Below are positions 1-8,753 of a DNA stretch of 64,000 nt, piece by piece (the first letter of the stretch is position 1; each line of letters begins with the position of its first letter). Source of the stretch: an uncultured Collinsella sp. (GTDB taxonomy: Bacteria; Actinomycetota; Coriobacteriia; Coriobacteriales; Coriobacteriaceae); contig UPXY01000004.1 of NCBI GenBank assembly GCA_900538305.1, forward strand, positions 62,001 to 126,000. The letters run 5' to 3'. The notes under the pieces are model-generated. The model had not been told where the DNA came from. It ran no database searches and saw only the letters and a program-made list of their open reading frames with translations. The position numbers were made by a program, and so were the translations under genes.

Positions 1-790
1 CGGTGCCCGCGATGACGTTGCGCGCGGTGCCGCCGTGCAGCTCACCCACGGTCACCACGGCGGGCTCGTATGGGCTAAGGTCGCGGCTCACGATGGTCTG
101 CAGGTTGTTGACGATCTCTGCTGCGGCGATGATGGCGTCCGCGCCACGTTGCGGCATGGCGCCATGGCAGGAGGTGCCACGGATGTCCACGCGGAACCAG
201 TCCGTGTTCGCCATGCGCGGTCCCGGCTCGCAGGAAATGGTGCCTGCGGCGACCTCGCTCCAGATATGCGCGGCGTACGCGCCGTCCACGCCTTCGCATG
301 CACCCGCGTTGATCATGAGGGCAGACCCACCGCCATTCTCCTCGGAGGGCTGGAACACGGCGCGCACCTCGCCGTGGAGGGCATCGCGCATCTGCGAGAG
401 GATGCGGAGGCTCCCAAGCTGCATGGCGATGTGGCAGTCGTGGCCGCAGGCGTGCATGACCCCTTCGTGCTCACTGGCGAACGGCTCGCCCGTGCGTTCC
501 GTGACGGCGAGCGCGTCGATATCCGCGCGGATGAGCAGGCGTCGGCGCGGGCTGCCATTGGGGAGATACGCGTCTGGCGCGGTACCGGAGAGCGTGGCGA
601 TGAGCCCTGTGGCGGTGGGACGCGCGTAGGGGATGCCCATGGCCTCGAGTTCGCGGGCGATGGCCTCGGTCGTCTCGAATTCCTGCAGGCTGAGCTCCGG
701 GTGTTGGTGGAAGTACCGTCGCTGCTCGATGATATACGGCTCCGCCGCATGGCCGAGCTGCTGGATGCGTTTCGTTGCCTCGCTGCCCAT
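1..790 (-). CDS. M20-family amidohydrolase/peptidase, 3' end cut by window edge
   Basis: This is a metal-dependent hydrolase of the M20 (hippurate hydrolase / N-acyl amino acid amidohydrolase) family, predicted to remove the acyl group from an N-acyl amino acid or dipeptide in the cytoplasm. Reading the minus strand from the ATG at 790 (GGAGG just upstream) gives an open frame of at least 263 residues that runs off the window. The metal-binding HACGHD motif lies near residue 112 and the catalytic PSEENGGG segment follows, both in the family's usual order; the dimerisation domain begins before the cut. It diverges from the amidohydrolase at 1066. The substrate cannot be told from sequence. Confidence 0.88.
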   Translation of the reverse strand, partial: MGSEATKRIQQLGHAAEPYIIEQRRYFHQHPELSLQEFETTEAIARELEAMGIPYARPTATGLIATLSGTAPDAYLPNGSPRRRLLIRADIDALAVTERTGEPFASEHEGVMHACGHDCHIAMQLGSLRILSQMRDALHGEVRAVFQPSEENGGGSALMINAGACEGVDGAYAAHIWSEVAAGTISCEPGPRMANTDWFRVDIRGTSCHGAMPQRGADAIIAAAEIVNNLQTIVSRDLSPYEPAVVTVGELHGGTARNVIAGT

Positions 791-812
791 GGTTCCTCCT
801 CGCACGCTTCCA

Positions 813-897
813 TATCTCCCAGAATATGCGATTGTGGGAGATACGGGCGGCTGAAGTTCGCGCTATCTCCCAGAATATGCAAAAGCAGGAGATGCGG
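813..897. repeat. Two tandem hairpins with a repeated 17-bp arm
   Basis: A 17-bp sequence beginning TATCTCCCAG is repeated exactly at 813-829 and 864-880. Each copy is followed by a partial inverted copy (GGGAGAT, then GGAGAT), so each can fold as a short hairpin. It lies in the divergent intergenic region and may be a terminator-like repeat or a protein-binding site. Confidence 0.5.
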
Positions 898-953
898 GCA
901 GCAAAGACGCTCGTGCCCATGACGAGACGGGGCGTTAGCGTTTGTCACACAGG

Positions 954-1000
954 GGGACAGGTTTATAGTGTAGCTGGGTGAGAGGCTCAAGACCTGTCCC
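954..1000. repeat. Inverted repeat GGGACAGGT / ACCTGTCCC
   Basis: Nine-base arms at 954-962 and 992-1000 pair perfectly. A second small palindrome, GGACGG...CCGTCC, follows at about 1014-1031. It resembles the GGGACGGGTT-type intergenic hairpins seen elsewhere in the window (23566, 25682, 35960). Confidence 0.5.
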
Positions 1001-1065
1001 ACCATGAGCAAAAGGACGGTATGCGGCCGTCCCCATATGACGCATACGGCGTATGAGGAGGAGCT

Positions 1066-2739
1066 ATGGGCAATGTGTTCATCGTCCGGTCGAAGCGCGT
1101 ATTCACGGCGGAGCACGGCGTCGACGTGCCGCGTGAGCTCGCGTTCGCGGTCGAGCTTCCTGCAGGTGCTTCCAATGCCGAAGGATCCGGTCGCATCGCG
1201 CACATCGGCGCACCGGACGACGTTATCGCTGCATATCCGGCGGCGACGCCGGTCATGGATTTCGGCGACCGCTTCATCTGCCCGGGATTCCACGACGCTC
1301 ACCTGCACTTCTTCCACACGGCCGTCTACAATTCGCCCTACGTGCTCATGCACATGGGAGAGAGCGAGGCGGAGCTCGTGGCGCGCACGCGCGAGTTCGC
1401 CGCTGCGCTGCCGCCGAGCGCGTGGGTCGTCACACAGGGGTGGCGAGATTACCGTTGGAACCCGCCGGTACCGCCCACCAAGCGCTCGCTCGACGAGGCG
1501 TTTCCAGATAGACCCTGCGCGATGTGCTCCGGCGACGGTCACACGCTCTGGTTGAACTCGCGCGCGCTCGAGGCGCTCGGCGTGCACCGCGATTCCGAGC
1601 CTCCTGCTGGCGGCATCTACGACCGTGACGAGAACGGCGAGCTCACAGGTATCATTCGCGAGGCTGCGGCCATGGAGCTCCAACCGCGCCTGCTCGAATG
1701 GCTCACGCAGGCGGACTTCGAGCGCGCCTACACCGAGCAGATGGCGCGCATGGCGGCGCAGGGCATCACGTCGATCTGCGACATGTCGCTCATGCCGCTT
1801 CCGGGCTGCGATTTCATTCGCGAGGATATCTACGAGGCGCTCGATGCGCGCGGGGCGCTCACGCTGCGGGCACATCTATTCCCCACGCTTCTCGACGATC
1901 AGACGCGTTTGGAGCGCATGCAGGAGCGCTATGGTGCGCCCACTGCGAGCACGCTCATCAAGGCGCCGGGGTTCAAGCAGTTCTTCGACGGCGTGTCGAG
2001 CCAGCATACGGCTTACCTCACCGAGCCGTATACGAACGCGCGCTATGCAGGCGACCGCGGGCATCTCACGGTGAGCGCGGATCGCATGCGCGAGCTCGTA
2101 TTGTCGGCGGCAGAGCGCGGACATGCCGTGCGCATCCATACCATCGGCGATGGAGCCATCCACGCGGCGCTCGATATCTTCGAAGAAGCCGCGGCACGTT
2201 TCGGAACACCTAAGCAGGGAAGGAACACGCTCGAGCATCTGGAAAACTTGTTAGCGGAGGATCTGGGGCGCCTCGCAAAGCTGGACGTGGTCGCGTCGTC
2301 CCAGCCGTGCCACATCACGCTCGACCCGGGCGGTCCAGAGCGCGACCTGGGGTTGGAACGATCGCGCATCATGTGGCCGTTTGCGACGTACGAGCGACTG
2401 GGCGTTACTCAGGCGTTCGGCACGGATTCTCCCATCACGCCTGTGACCTCGATGAACGTGCTCTACACGGCGGTGACGCGGCAAGACCCCGCCACGCACG
2501 AGCCTGCGGGCGGCTGGCTGCCCGGGGAGCGCATCCCCATGGCGCAGGCCATTCGGAACTATACATTCGGAAGTGCGTGTGCTGCAGGAAGGGAGCACGA
2601 GCTCGGGAGCCTTGAAGCCGGCAAGCTCGCCGATTTCGTCGTGCTCGACCACGACCTCACCGCGTGCGAGGCGGATGATATCCAGGCTACGTGCGTGCTC
2701 GCGACCTACGTAGGCGGTCGCTGCGTATTCGAAGCGTAA
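1066..2739 (+). CDS. Amidohydrolase family protein, YtcJ-like
   Basis: A 557-residue metal-dependent amidohydrolase of the YtcJ type (composite TIM-barrel/urease superfamily), expected to hydrolyse an amide or cyclic amide bond; the substrate is unknown. The metal-binding HDAHLHF motif lies at about residue 76, after a small N-terminal beta-sandwich. Further on come an FFDGVSSQHTAYLTEPY segment, a metal-ligand histidine in VRIHTIGDGA, and a terminal FGTDSPITPVTSMN aspartate region. Length and motif order match the family. The ATG at 1066 follows an AGGAGG site at the right distance. No signal peptide is seen. It stands alone, with a repeat-derived palindrome downstream. Confidence 0.88.
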   Translation: MGNVFIVRSKRVFTAEHGVDVPRELAFAVELPAGASNAEGSGRIAHIGAPDDVIAAYPAATPVMDFGDRFICPGFHDAHLHFFHTAVYNSPYVLMHMGESEAELVARTREFAAALPPSAWVVTQGWRDYRWNPPVPPTKRSLDEAFPDRPCAMCSGDGHTLWLNSRALEALGVHRDSEPPAGGIYDRDENGELTGIIREAAAMELQPRLLEWLTQADFERAYTEQMARMAAQGITSICDMSLMPLPGCDFIREDIYEALDARGALTLRAHLFPTLLDDQTRLERMQERYGAPTASTLIKAPGFKQFFDGVSSQHTAYLTEPYTNARYAGDRGHLTVSADRMRELVLSAAERGHAVRIHTIGDGAIHAALDIFEEAAARFGTPKQGRNTLEHLENLLAEDLGRLAKLDVVASSQPCHITLDPGGPERDLGLERSRIMWPFATYERLGVTQAFGTDSPITPVTSMNVLYTAVTRQDPATHEPAGGWLPGERIPMAQAIRNYTFGSACAAGREHELGSLEAGKLADFVVLDHDLTACEADDIQATCVLATYVGGRCVFEA

Positions 2740-2829
2740 CGCTATAACGAGGGGCTTTTGGCGGGAGGCATGTTGTTGTGCGGTGTGCAGGGCAGCTTCA
2801 TGCGGATGGCTCCAGCGGCCATTCCGTAC

Positions 2830-2939
2830 AACCCTGTAAAATAACCCCAGCGACTTTTTTACATTGCCCAGTAACCCATCAAGCGAAGACTTGCTTATCA
2901 TGCAATGCAAAAAAGTCGCTGGGGTTATTTTACAGGGTT
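2830..2939. repeat. Long inverted repeat of the TGTAAAATAACCCC family
   Basis: The left arm 2830-2867 and right arm 2902-2939 are near-perfect reverse complements of about 37 bp. Each contains TGTAAAATAACCCCAGCGAC followed by a T run. The right arm followed by T-rich sequence could act as a terminator after the amidohydrolase gene. Related copies lie at 24149, 28431, 33721 and 58333. Confidence 0.8.
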
Positions 2940-3172
2940 CGGATGACCCATGTAAAAACGGCGGGAGTTATCTCATGGGGTTACTTTGCATGGAGCCATC
3001 CCATATGCCCTAGGCATCTTTGCTCACTCATAAAATCTAAGTGTCATTTAATAAGATTTTTTGCTACCGAGTTGTATAAGTTCGCGCAGCTGGGTACTAT
3101 TCACTGCGTACGTAACGGATTGGTGCAGCGAGCGCCGTCGCGCCCGCGCAACCGACGAAGGAGGAACCTTCT
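2940..3172. other. groES upstream region; no CIRCE or HAIR operator seen
   Basis: This is an A/T-rich leader before groES. I looked for the HrcA operator (TTAGCACTC-N9-GAGTGCTAA) and the HspR HAIR site (CTTGAGT-N7-ACTCAAG) and saw neither. A weak -10-like TATAAG is present near 3074. The ribosome site GAAGGAGGAA ends just before the groES ATG. Confidence 0.4.
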
Positions 3173-3460
3173 ATGAGTTTGAAGCCGCTTGGTGATCGCG
3201 TCCTGATCAAGCCGGAGCCCGCGGAGCAGAAGACCGCGACCGGCCTGTACATCGCGAGCAACGCGCAGGAGAAGCCGCAGCGCGGCGAGGTCGTCGCCGT
3301 GGGCGCCGGCAAGCTCAACGACAAGGGCGAGCGCATGCCCATCGACGTCAAGGTTGGCGACACCGTGATCTATGGCAAGTTCGGTGGCAACGAGGTCAAG
3401 ATCGACGGCGAGGATTACCTGCTCATGCGCGCCGACGACATCTACGCGGTCGTCGAGTAG
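3173..3460 (+). CDS. groES: Co-chaperonin GroES (Hsp10)
   Basis: This 95-residue cytoplasmic co-chaperonin caps the GroEL ring and closes the folding chamber. It starts MSLKPLGDRVLIKPEPAEQK, the usual GroES N-terminus. The mobile loop (KTATGLYIASNAQEK) and the terminal LLMRADDIYAVVE strand are intact, and the length is normal. A GGAGGAA site precedes the ATG at 3173. groEL follows 52 bases downstream in the same direction, so this is a groESL operon. Confidence 0.97.
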   Translation: MSLKPLGDRVLIKPEPAEQKTATGLYIASNAQEKPQRGEVVAVGAGKLNDKGERMPIDVKVGDTVIYGKFGGNEVKIDGEDYLLMRADDIYAVVE

Positions 3461-3512
3461 CACCCGCGCTCGTGTAATCCACATGCAGCTTATCTAGTTG
3501 GAGGAAGAACAA

Positions 3513-5150
3513 ATGGCTAAGGACATCACCTTCGATACCACGGCGCGCGCCAAGCTCGCCAAGGGCGTCAACAAGCTTGCTGACGCCGTAACCGTCACCA
3601 TGGGCCCCAAGGGTCGCTATGTTGCGCTGCAGCGTTCCTTCGGCGCGCCGACCATCACCAACGACGGCGTTTCCGTCGCCAAGGAGGTCGAGCTCGAGGA
3701 TCCTATCGAGAACATGGGTGCTCAGCTCGTGAAGGAGGTCGCCACCAAGACGAACGACACCGTCGGTGACGGCACCACCACCGCGACCCTGCTCGCCCAG
3801 GCCATCGTGAACGACGGCCTGCGCAACGTGGCCGCCGGTGCCAACCCGCTCGCCATCCGTCGCGGCATCGAGAAGGCCGTGAACGCCGCCGTGGCCGAGA
3901 TGAAGGAGCAGGCGCAGCCCGTCGAGACCAAGGAGCAGATCGCGTCTGTTGGCACCATCTCCGCCGGCGACCCGAAGGTTGGCGAGAAGATCTCCGACGC
4001 CATGGACGTCGTGGGCAAGGACGGCGTCATCACCGTCGAGGATTCGCAGACGTTCGACATCACGATCGACACCGTCGAGGGTATGCAGTTCGATAAGGGC
4101 TACGTCTCCGCGTACTTCGTTACCGATAACGACCGCATGGAGGCTACGCTCCGCGACCCGTACATCCTCATCACGGATCAGAAGGTTTCCAACGTTCAGG
4201 ACATCATGCCTGTTCTCGAGGCCGTCCAGCGCTCCGGCAAGGGCTTGCTCATCATCGCCGAGGACATCGACGGCGAGGCGCTGCCCACGCTCGTGCTCAA
4301 CAAGATTCGCGGCGCGCTTCAGGTCGTCGCGGTGAAGGCGCCGGGTTACGGCGACCGCCGCAAGCGCATGCTCGAGGACATCGCCGCCCTCACCGGTGGC
4401 CAGGCTGCCCTCGATGAGCTGGGCATCAAGGTTGCCGACATCACGCCCGACATGCTCGGCACCGCGAAGTCCATCACCGTCACGAAGGACAACACCACGA
4501 TCGTCGACGGCGGCGGCACCAAGGAGGCCATCGAGGCCCGCGTTGCCCAGATCAAGGCTGAGCTCGAGCACACCGATTCCGATTTCGACCGCGAGAAGCT
4601 TCAGGAGCGCCTCGCCAAGCTCTCTGGCGGCGTTGCTGTGATCAAGGTCGGCGCTGCGACCGAGACTGAGCTCAAGGAGATCAAGCACCGCGTTGAGGAC
4701 GCCCTGCAGGCGACCCGCGCGGCCGTCGAGGAGGGCATCGTCGCCGGCGGTGGCGTGGCCTTCATGGACGCCATCCCCGCGCTCGACGCCGTCGAGATCG
4801 ATGACCCCGAGGAGAAGATCGGCGTCGATATCGTCAAGAAGGCGCTCACCGCGCCGGTGGCCACCATCGCGAAGAACGCCGGCTTCGAAGGTGCCGTCGT
4901 GGTGGACAAGGTCGCCACGCTGCCCGCGGGCGAGGGTCTGAACTCCGCGAACGGCGAGTGGGGCAACATGATCGAGATGGGCGTGCTCGACCCGGTCAAG
5001 GTCACCCGCACTACGCTGCAGAACGCTGCGTCTGTGGCTTCGCTCATCCTCATCACCGAGGCGACCGTGACGGATGTGCCGAAGAACACCGCGCTTGAGG
5101 ATGCCATCGCCGCTGCTACCGCCGGTGCGCAGGGTGGCGGAATGTACTAA
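3513..5150 (+). CDS. groEL: Chaperonin GroEL (Hsp60)
   Basis: A 545-residue ATP-dependent chaperonin forming the 14-mer folding chamber with GroES. The ATP-binding DGTTTATLLAQ segment (about residue 86), the apical domain and the equatorial VAGGGVAF motif (about residue 412) are all present. The C-terminus is GGGMY with no long GGM repeat, as in many actinobacterial GroELs. I place the start at the ATG at 3513 (MAKDITFDT) because GGAGGAAG sits just before it; an in-frame TTG at 3498 lies upstream of that site and is rejected. Confidence 0.97.
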   Translation: MAKDITFDTTARAKLAKGVNKLADAVTVTMGPKGRYVALQRSFGAPTITNDGVSVAKEVELEDPIENMGAQLVKEVATKTNDTVGDGTTTATLLAQAIVNDGLRNVAAGANPLAIRRGIEKAVNAAVAEMKEQAQPVETKEQIASVGTISAGDPKVGEKISDAMDVVGKDGVITVEDSQTFDITIDTVEGMQFDKGYVSAYFVTDNDRMEATLRDPYILITDQKVSNVQDIMPVLEAVQRSGKGLLIIAEDIDGEALPTLVLNKIRGALQVVAVKAPGYGDRRKRMLEDIAALTGGQAALDELGIKVADITPDMLGTAKSITVTKDNTTIVDGGGTKEAIEARVAQIKAELEHTDSDFDREKLQERLAKLSGGVAVIKVGAATETELKEIKHRVEDALQATRAAVEEGIVAGGGVAFMDAIPALDAVEIDDPEEKIGVDIVKKALTAPVATIAKNAGFEGAVVVDKVATLPAGEGLNSANGEWGNMIEMGVLDPVKVTRTTLQNAASVASLILITEATVTDVPKNTALEDAIAAATAGAQGGGMY

Positions 5151-5177
5151 GGCTTAGCTGAGCCTTTGACTCCAACC

Positions 5178-5305
5178 GGGAAGCCCCCGACTTTCCCCTT
5201 CGCTTGTCCTCGGCGCATGGCCGCCGCCCGGGAAACCGCCTCCGGCGGTTCCCGCGGGCGGCGGCCGCGCCTGCGGAATCGCTCAGGGGAAGGCCGGGGG
5301 CTTCC
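5178..5305. repeat. Nested G/C-rich giant hairpin downstream of groEL
   Basis: Outer arms 5178-5200 and 5284-5305 (GGGAAGCCCCCG / CGGGGGCTTCCC) enclose inner arms 5219-5240 and 5244-5266 (GGCCGCCGCCCGGGAAACCG / GGCGGTTCCCGCGGGCGGCG), giving a long near-continuous stem. It sits 28 bases after the groEL stop and may end the groESL transcript or protect its 3' end. There is no U-tract right after it. Confidence 0.65.
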
Positions 5306-5394
5306 CTGCGTCTTCGGGCTCGCCGCGCAGGCGGGGGGGGGATGCGGGGGCGCTGGGCGGCATCGCTCCGCTCGGCGCGTGCGGCGCATCGCGA

Positions 5395-5553
5395 TTTTGG
5401 CCAAAAACGAAAGGTTGGTGACACTCCTTCCTGGGGAATGCGGGTGCGGTCTTTCCGTAGCTGGGATAACCGGCGTCGTTACCAGGGCGGTGGACGGTGC
5501 GCACCCCCGTTTCTCGAGAGGAGGTGTCACCAACCTTTCATTTTTGGCCAAAA
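5395..5553. repeat. Palindromic repeat element, copy 1 (30-bp terminal inverted repeats)
   Basis: Terminal arms 5395-5424 and 5524-5553 are inverted copies of a 30-bp sequence beginning TTTTGGCCAAAAA and ending GGTTGGTGACAC, with one mismatch. Inside are further pairable segments (GGGTGCG at 5451 with CGCACCC at 5499) around AGCTGGGATAACCGG. The same architecture recurs at 26550-26702. It encodes nothing obvious and could be a MITE-like element or a structured RNA. Confidence 0.75.
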
Positions 5554-5719
5554 AATGTTTCGGGCGCGTGCTCGGGGTGTCTGGACGGGTTGTTTTTCTC
5601 GTACGAGGGCGAGCACGATGGTGGGCGTGGTATGATGCACGTCCATTTGGGTACAGTTGGAAAATGCAGCGAGTTTGCTGCGACTGTGGTTGAAGACCAA
5701 GCATAACAGGGGTTTCAGC

Positions 5720-8497
5720 ATGTTAGAGAGATTTACCGACCGCGCGCGGCGCGTCATGTCGACGGCGAAGCAGGAGGCGGTCGAACTCAATACAACGAAT
5801 GTGGGCACCGAGCATCTGCTGCTCGCGCTCGCGAAGGAAGAGGAGGGCATCGCGGCAGAAGCGCTGCGTTCGCTCGATCTCTCATACGACGATATCTTGG
5901 CGCAGCTCAAAGAGAGCCCTGCCAAGACGAATGAGGGTTCCGACCTTGCCAGGCCTTCGGATCGGGTGAGCGACGATGCCGATGCGGCGGCTATCGAACC
6001 TTCAGACGAGGCGGCCGCCACCGACGTCACTTCGTCGAATGTGACCAACGCGCCCACCGCGGCAGAAGATGAAGCGCAGGATTCCGCTCAGTCAGGGAAA
6101 GCCAAGCTTGCCTTCACGCCGCATGTCATCCATGTCATGGAAAGCGGTTTTAGGCACGCGCGCGAGAACGATCAGACCTATGTCTCGACAGAGCACCTGC
6201 TTCTGGGCATCATCGATGATTCCTCGTGCCGCGCCATGGACATCCTCATGCGTCTCGGGGTGTCGGCGGCGTCCGTGCGTCAGGCCGTGCATAAGCTTAT
6301 CTCCAAGGATCAGGATAAGCGCCCCATGGCAGGTGCCGGCTTCGGCCGTCCGGGTGCGGGGCTTCCGTTCTTCTCCGGTGAGGCTGCTGGCGGCAAGGTG
6401 AGCAAGGGTGGCTCCATGCTCGAGCAGTTCGGCACGAACCTCACCAGTAAGGCACGCGACGGCAAGCTCGACCCGGTGATCGGCCGCGGGCGCGAGATCA
6501 GCCGCATGATGGAGATCTTGAGCCGCCGCACGAAGAACAACCCGCTCATTCTGGGCGACCCGGGTGTGGGCAAGACCGCGCTCGTAGAAGGTCTCGCGCA
6601 GGAGATCGCCGCCGGCAACGTGCCCGAGAATCTCATGGACAAGAACATCTGGGCGCTCGATCTGCCCGGACTTGTTGCCGGTGCGAAGTACCGCGGCGAG
6701 TTCGAGGAGCGCCTGAAGGGCGTCATCCAAGAATGCACGGACGCCGATGACGTCATCCTTTTTATCGACGAGATGCACACGCTCATCGGTGCCGGTTCCG
6801 CCGAGGGATCCATCGATGCGAGCTCTATGTTGAAGCCTGTGCTCGCGCGCGGTGCATTCCAGATCATCGGTGCTACCACAGCCGAGGAATTCCGCAAGTA
6901 CCTCACGAAAGACCCCGCGTTCGAGCGTCGATTCCAGTCGATCGACGTGGAGGAGCCGAGTGTCGAGGATACGGTTCAGATTTTGAACGCACTGCTTCCG
7001 CGCTACGAGGAGCACCACCACGTGCGTTACACGCCCGAAGCCGTCGAGGCGGCCGCGAGCCTTTCGGCGCGCTACATCCAAGACCGCTACCTGCCGGACA
7101 AGGCGATCGACCTCATCGATGAATCCGGCGCGCGGGCGCGTATCGCGAAGAACCGCGCTCCCGAAGCCGTTCGCGATGCCGAGGCGAAGGTCGCCGAGCT
7201 CAAGGCTGCGATGGAGGAAGCGTCCGAGGTGGACGACATGAACCGCGCCGCCGAGCTCAAGGAGCAGGAGCACGAGGCCGAGATCGCGCTGTCTGAAGCG
7301 CGTGCCGCATGGACAGCTGAGCTCGACGCGAGCCCGCTCGTTATCGATACGGAGCAGATCGCGGATATCGTGAGCGCCACCTCCGGCGTGCCGGTGTCCT
7401 CGCTCACCGAGGACGAGAGCCGCCGCCTGCTCGCGTGCGAGGACGCGCTCAAGACGCGCATCATCGGCCAGGACGAGGCGGTCGCCGCCGTGGCGAAGGC
7501 CATTCGCCGTAGCCGTTCGCCGCTCAAAGATCCGCGCCGCCCCGGTGGCTCGTTTATCTTCCTGGGACCCACGGGCACGGGCAAGACCGAGCTTGCGAAG
7601 ACGCTCGCCGAGTACCTTTTCGGTAGCAAGGACGCGCTCATCTCGTTCGACATGAGCGAGTTCGCGAGCGAGTACGAGGTTTCGAAACTCATCGGTTCGC
7701 CTCCCGGCTACGTTGGTCACGAGGAGGGCGGTCAGCTCACGAAGGCTGTGCGTCGGCACCCGTATTCGGTCGTGCTTTTCGACGAGATCGAGAAGGCGCA
7801 TCCGGATATCTTCAACATCCTGCTGCAGGTTCTCGACGAAGGTCGCCTCACGGACGGCCAGGGCAAGACGGTCGACTTCCGCAACACGGTTGTCATCATG
7901 ACGTCGAACGTGGGCGCGCGCGAGATCGCGCAGGAATCGAGTGTGGGCTTTGGCAGCACGGGCGAGGCGGGACTCTCTGGCAAAGAGATCAAGAGCCGTG
8001 CCATGACCGAGCTCAAGCGCCTGTTCCGTCCCGAGTTCCTGAACCGCGTGGACGATATCGTGGTGTTCCAGAAGCTCACGGGCGAGAGCCTTACCGCGAT
8101 CGCGGAGCTCTTGGTCGACGACCTGCGCCAGCGCCTCATTGCGAACGGCATGAACATCCAGCTCACCGATGCCGCGGTGGCGAAGATTGTCGCCGAGGGC
8201 ACCGACCTCACGAACGGCGCGCGCCCGTTGCGCCGTGCTATCCAGCGCCTCATCGAGGATCCGCTTTCCGAAGAGCTCCTGGCGGGTGAGTGGCGCGCGG
8301 GCGACACGGTGCTCTGCGACGTTGATGGCGGGGAGTTCGTGTTCAGCCACGGTACGGGCGAGATCCCTGCGCCGCGCGCGACGGGCGAGCTTGGGGCGAG
8401 CTTCGAGACCGCGCCGCATTCGGCGGGTGCCGCGCCGCGCCTAGGCGGTGGCGGTTCCGGTGGAATCCAGCAGGTAGGAGCCGGCGCGAAGGGATAG
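5720..8497 (+). CDS. clpC: ClpC-type AAA+ unfoldase (Clp ATPase)
   Basis: A 925-residue Hsp100 unfoldase that feeds proteins to ClpP. Two Clp_N repeats flank an unusual acidic, low-complexity insert (about residues 68-130). AAA+ domain 1 has Walker A GDPGVGKT (about 278) and Walker B VILFIDE. A UVR-like coiled region follows (about 490-530). AAA+ domain 2 has GPTGTGKT (about 615). The VGFG loop (about 742) is the known ClpP-docking tripeptide context. The C-terminus is Gly-rich. I use the ATG at 5720 (MLERFTDRARRVM), the family's normal start; upstream in-frame sequence is not conserved-looking. No ctsR or mcsAB neighbours are present. Confidence 0.95.
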   Translation: MLERFTDRARRVMSTAKQEAVELNTTNVGTEHLLLALAKEEEGIAAEALRSLDLSYDDILAQLKESPAKTNEGSDLARPSDRVSDDADAAAIEPSDEAAATDVTSSNVTNAPTAAEDEAQDSAQSGKAKLAFTPHVIHVMESGFRHARENDQTYVSTEHLLLGIIDDSSCRAMDILMRLGVSAASVRQAVHKLISKDQDKRPMAGAGFGRPGAGLPFFSGEAAGGKVSKGGSMLEQFGTNLTSKARDGKLDPVIGRGREISRMMEILSRRTKNNPLILGDPGVGKTALVEGLAQEIAAGNVPENLMDKNIWALDLPGLVAGAKYRGEFEERLKGVIQECTDADDVILFIDEMHTLIGAGSAEGSIDASSMLKPVLARGAFQIIGATTAEEFRKYLTKDPAFERRFQSIDVEEPSVEDTVQILNALLPRYEEHHHVRYTPEAVEAAASLSARYIQDRYLPDKAIDLIDESGARARIAKNRAPEAVRDAEAKVAELKAAMEEASEVDDMNRAAELKEQEHEAEIALSEARAAWTAELDASPLVIDTEQIADIVSATSGVPVSSLTEDESRRLLACEDALKTRIIGQDEAVAAVAKAIRRSRSPLKDPRRPGGSFIFLGPTGTGKTELAKTLAEYLFGSKDALISFDMSEFASEYEVSKLIGSPPGYVGHEEGGQLTKAVRRHPYSVVLFDEIEKAHPDIFNILLQVLDEGRLTDGQGKTVDFRNTVVIMTSNVGAREIAQESSVGFGSTGEAGLSGKEIKSRAMTELKRLFRPEFLNRVDDIVVFQKLTGESLTAIAELLVDDLRQRLIANGMNIQLTDAAVAKIVAEGTDLTNGARPLRRAIQRLIEDPLSEELLAGEWRAGDTVLCDVDGGEFVFSHGTGEIPAPRATGELGASFETAPHSAGAAPRLGGGGSGGIQQVGAGAKG

Positions 8498-8534
8498 GGT
8501 TCGAACGGATACCGACTCAAGTGATTGAAGCGAG

Positions 8535-8562
8535 CGGGTGTCACGCAGGTGGCGCCCGTTTT
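8535..8562 (+). terminator. Probable intrinsic terminator after clpC
   Basis: CGGGTGTCAC (8535-8544) pairs with GTGGCGCCCG (8549-8558) with two G-U pairs, followed by TTTT. A second hairpin (CGGGGCG 8593-8599 / CGCCCCG 8627-8633) lies further on, before disA. Confidence 0.6.
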
Positions 8563-8753
8563 GCTGTACGACGGGCGCGCGAAGGGCCGTCCCGGGGCGA
8601 CGCCTTCGTGCCCGTCCTCAAAATGACGCCCCGAGGCGGCGCTCAAGGTGTTAGGCATTTTTTCGTAAAGTCCCGTGTGCCGTCCCGTACGCCCGCCTGC
8701 TCATGCGAAAATAGATGCATACGTGTGAACGCTGTGCGAGATGGGGGAGTAGA

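Noticed and set aside
2940..3172. CIRCE (HrcA) or HAIR (HspR) operator before groES
   Set aside because: Neither inverted repeat can be found by reading the region on both strands.
3498..3512. TTG start five codons upstream for GroEL
   Set aside because: It lies upstream of the ribosome site GGAGGAAG; the ATG at 3513 gives the family's standard MAKDI start.
6092..8419. 775-codon minus-strand frame opposite clpC
   Set aside because: It is antisense to a complete, motif-perfect ClpC and has no plausible start or family features.
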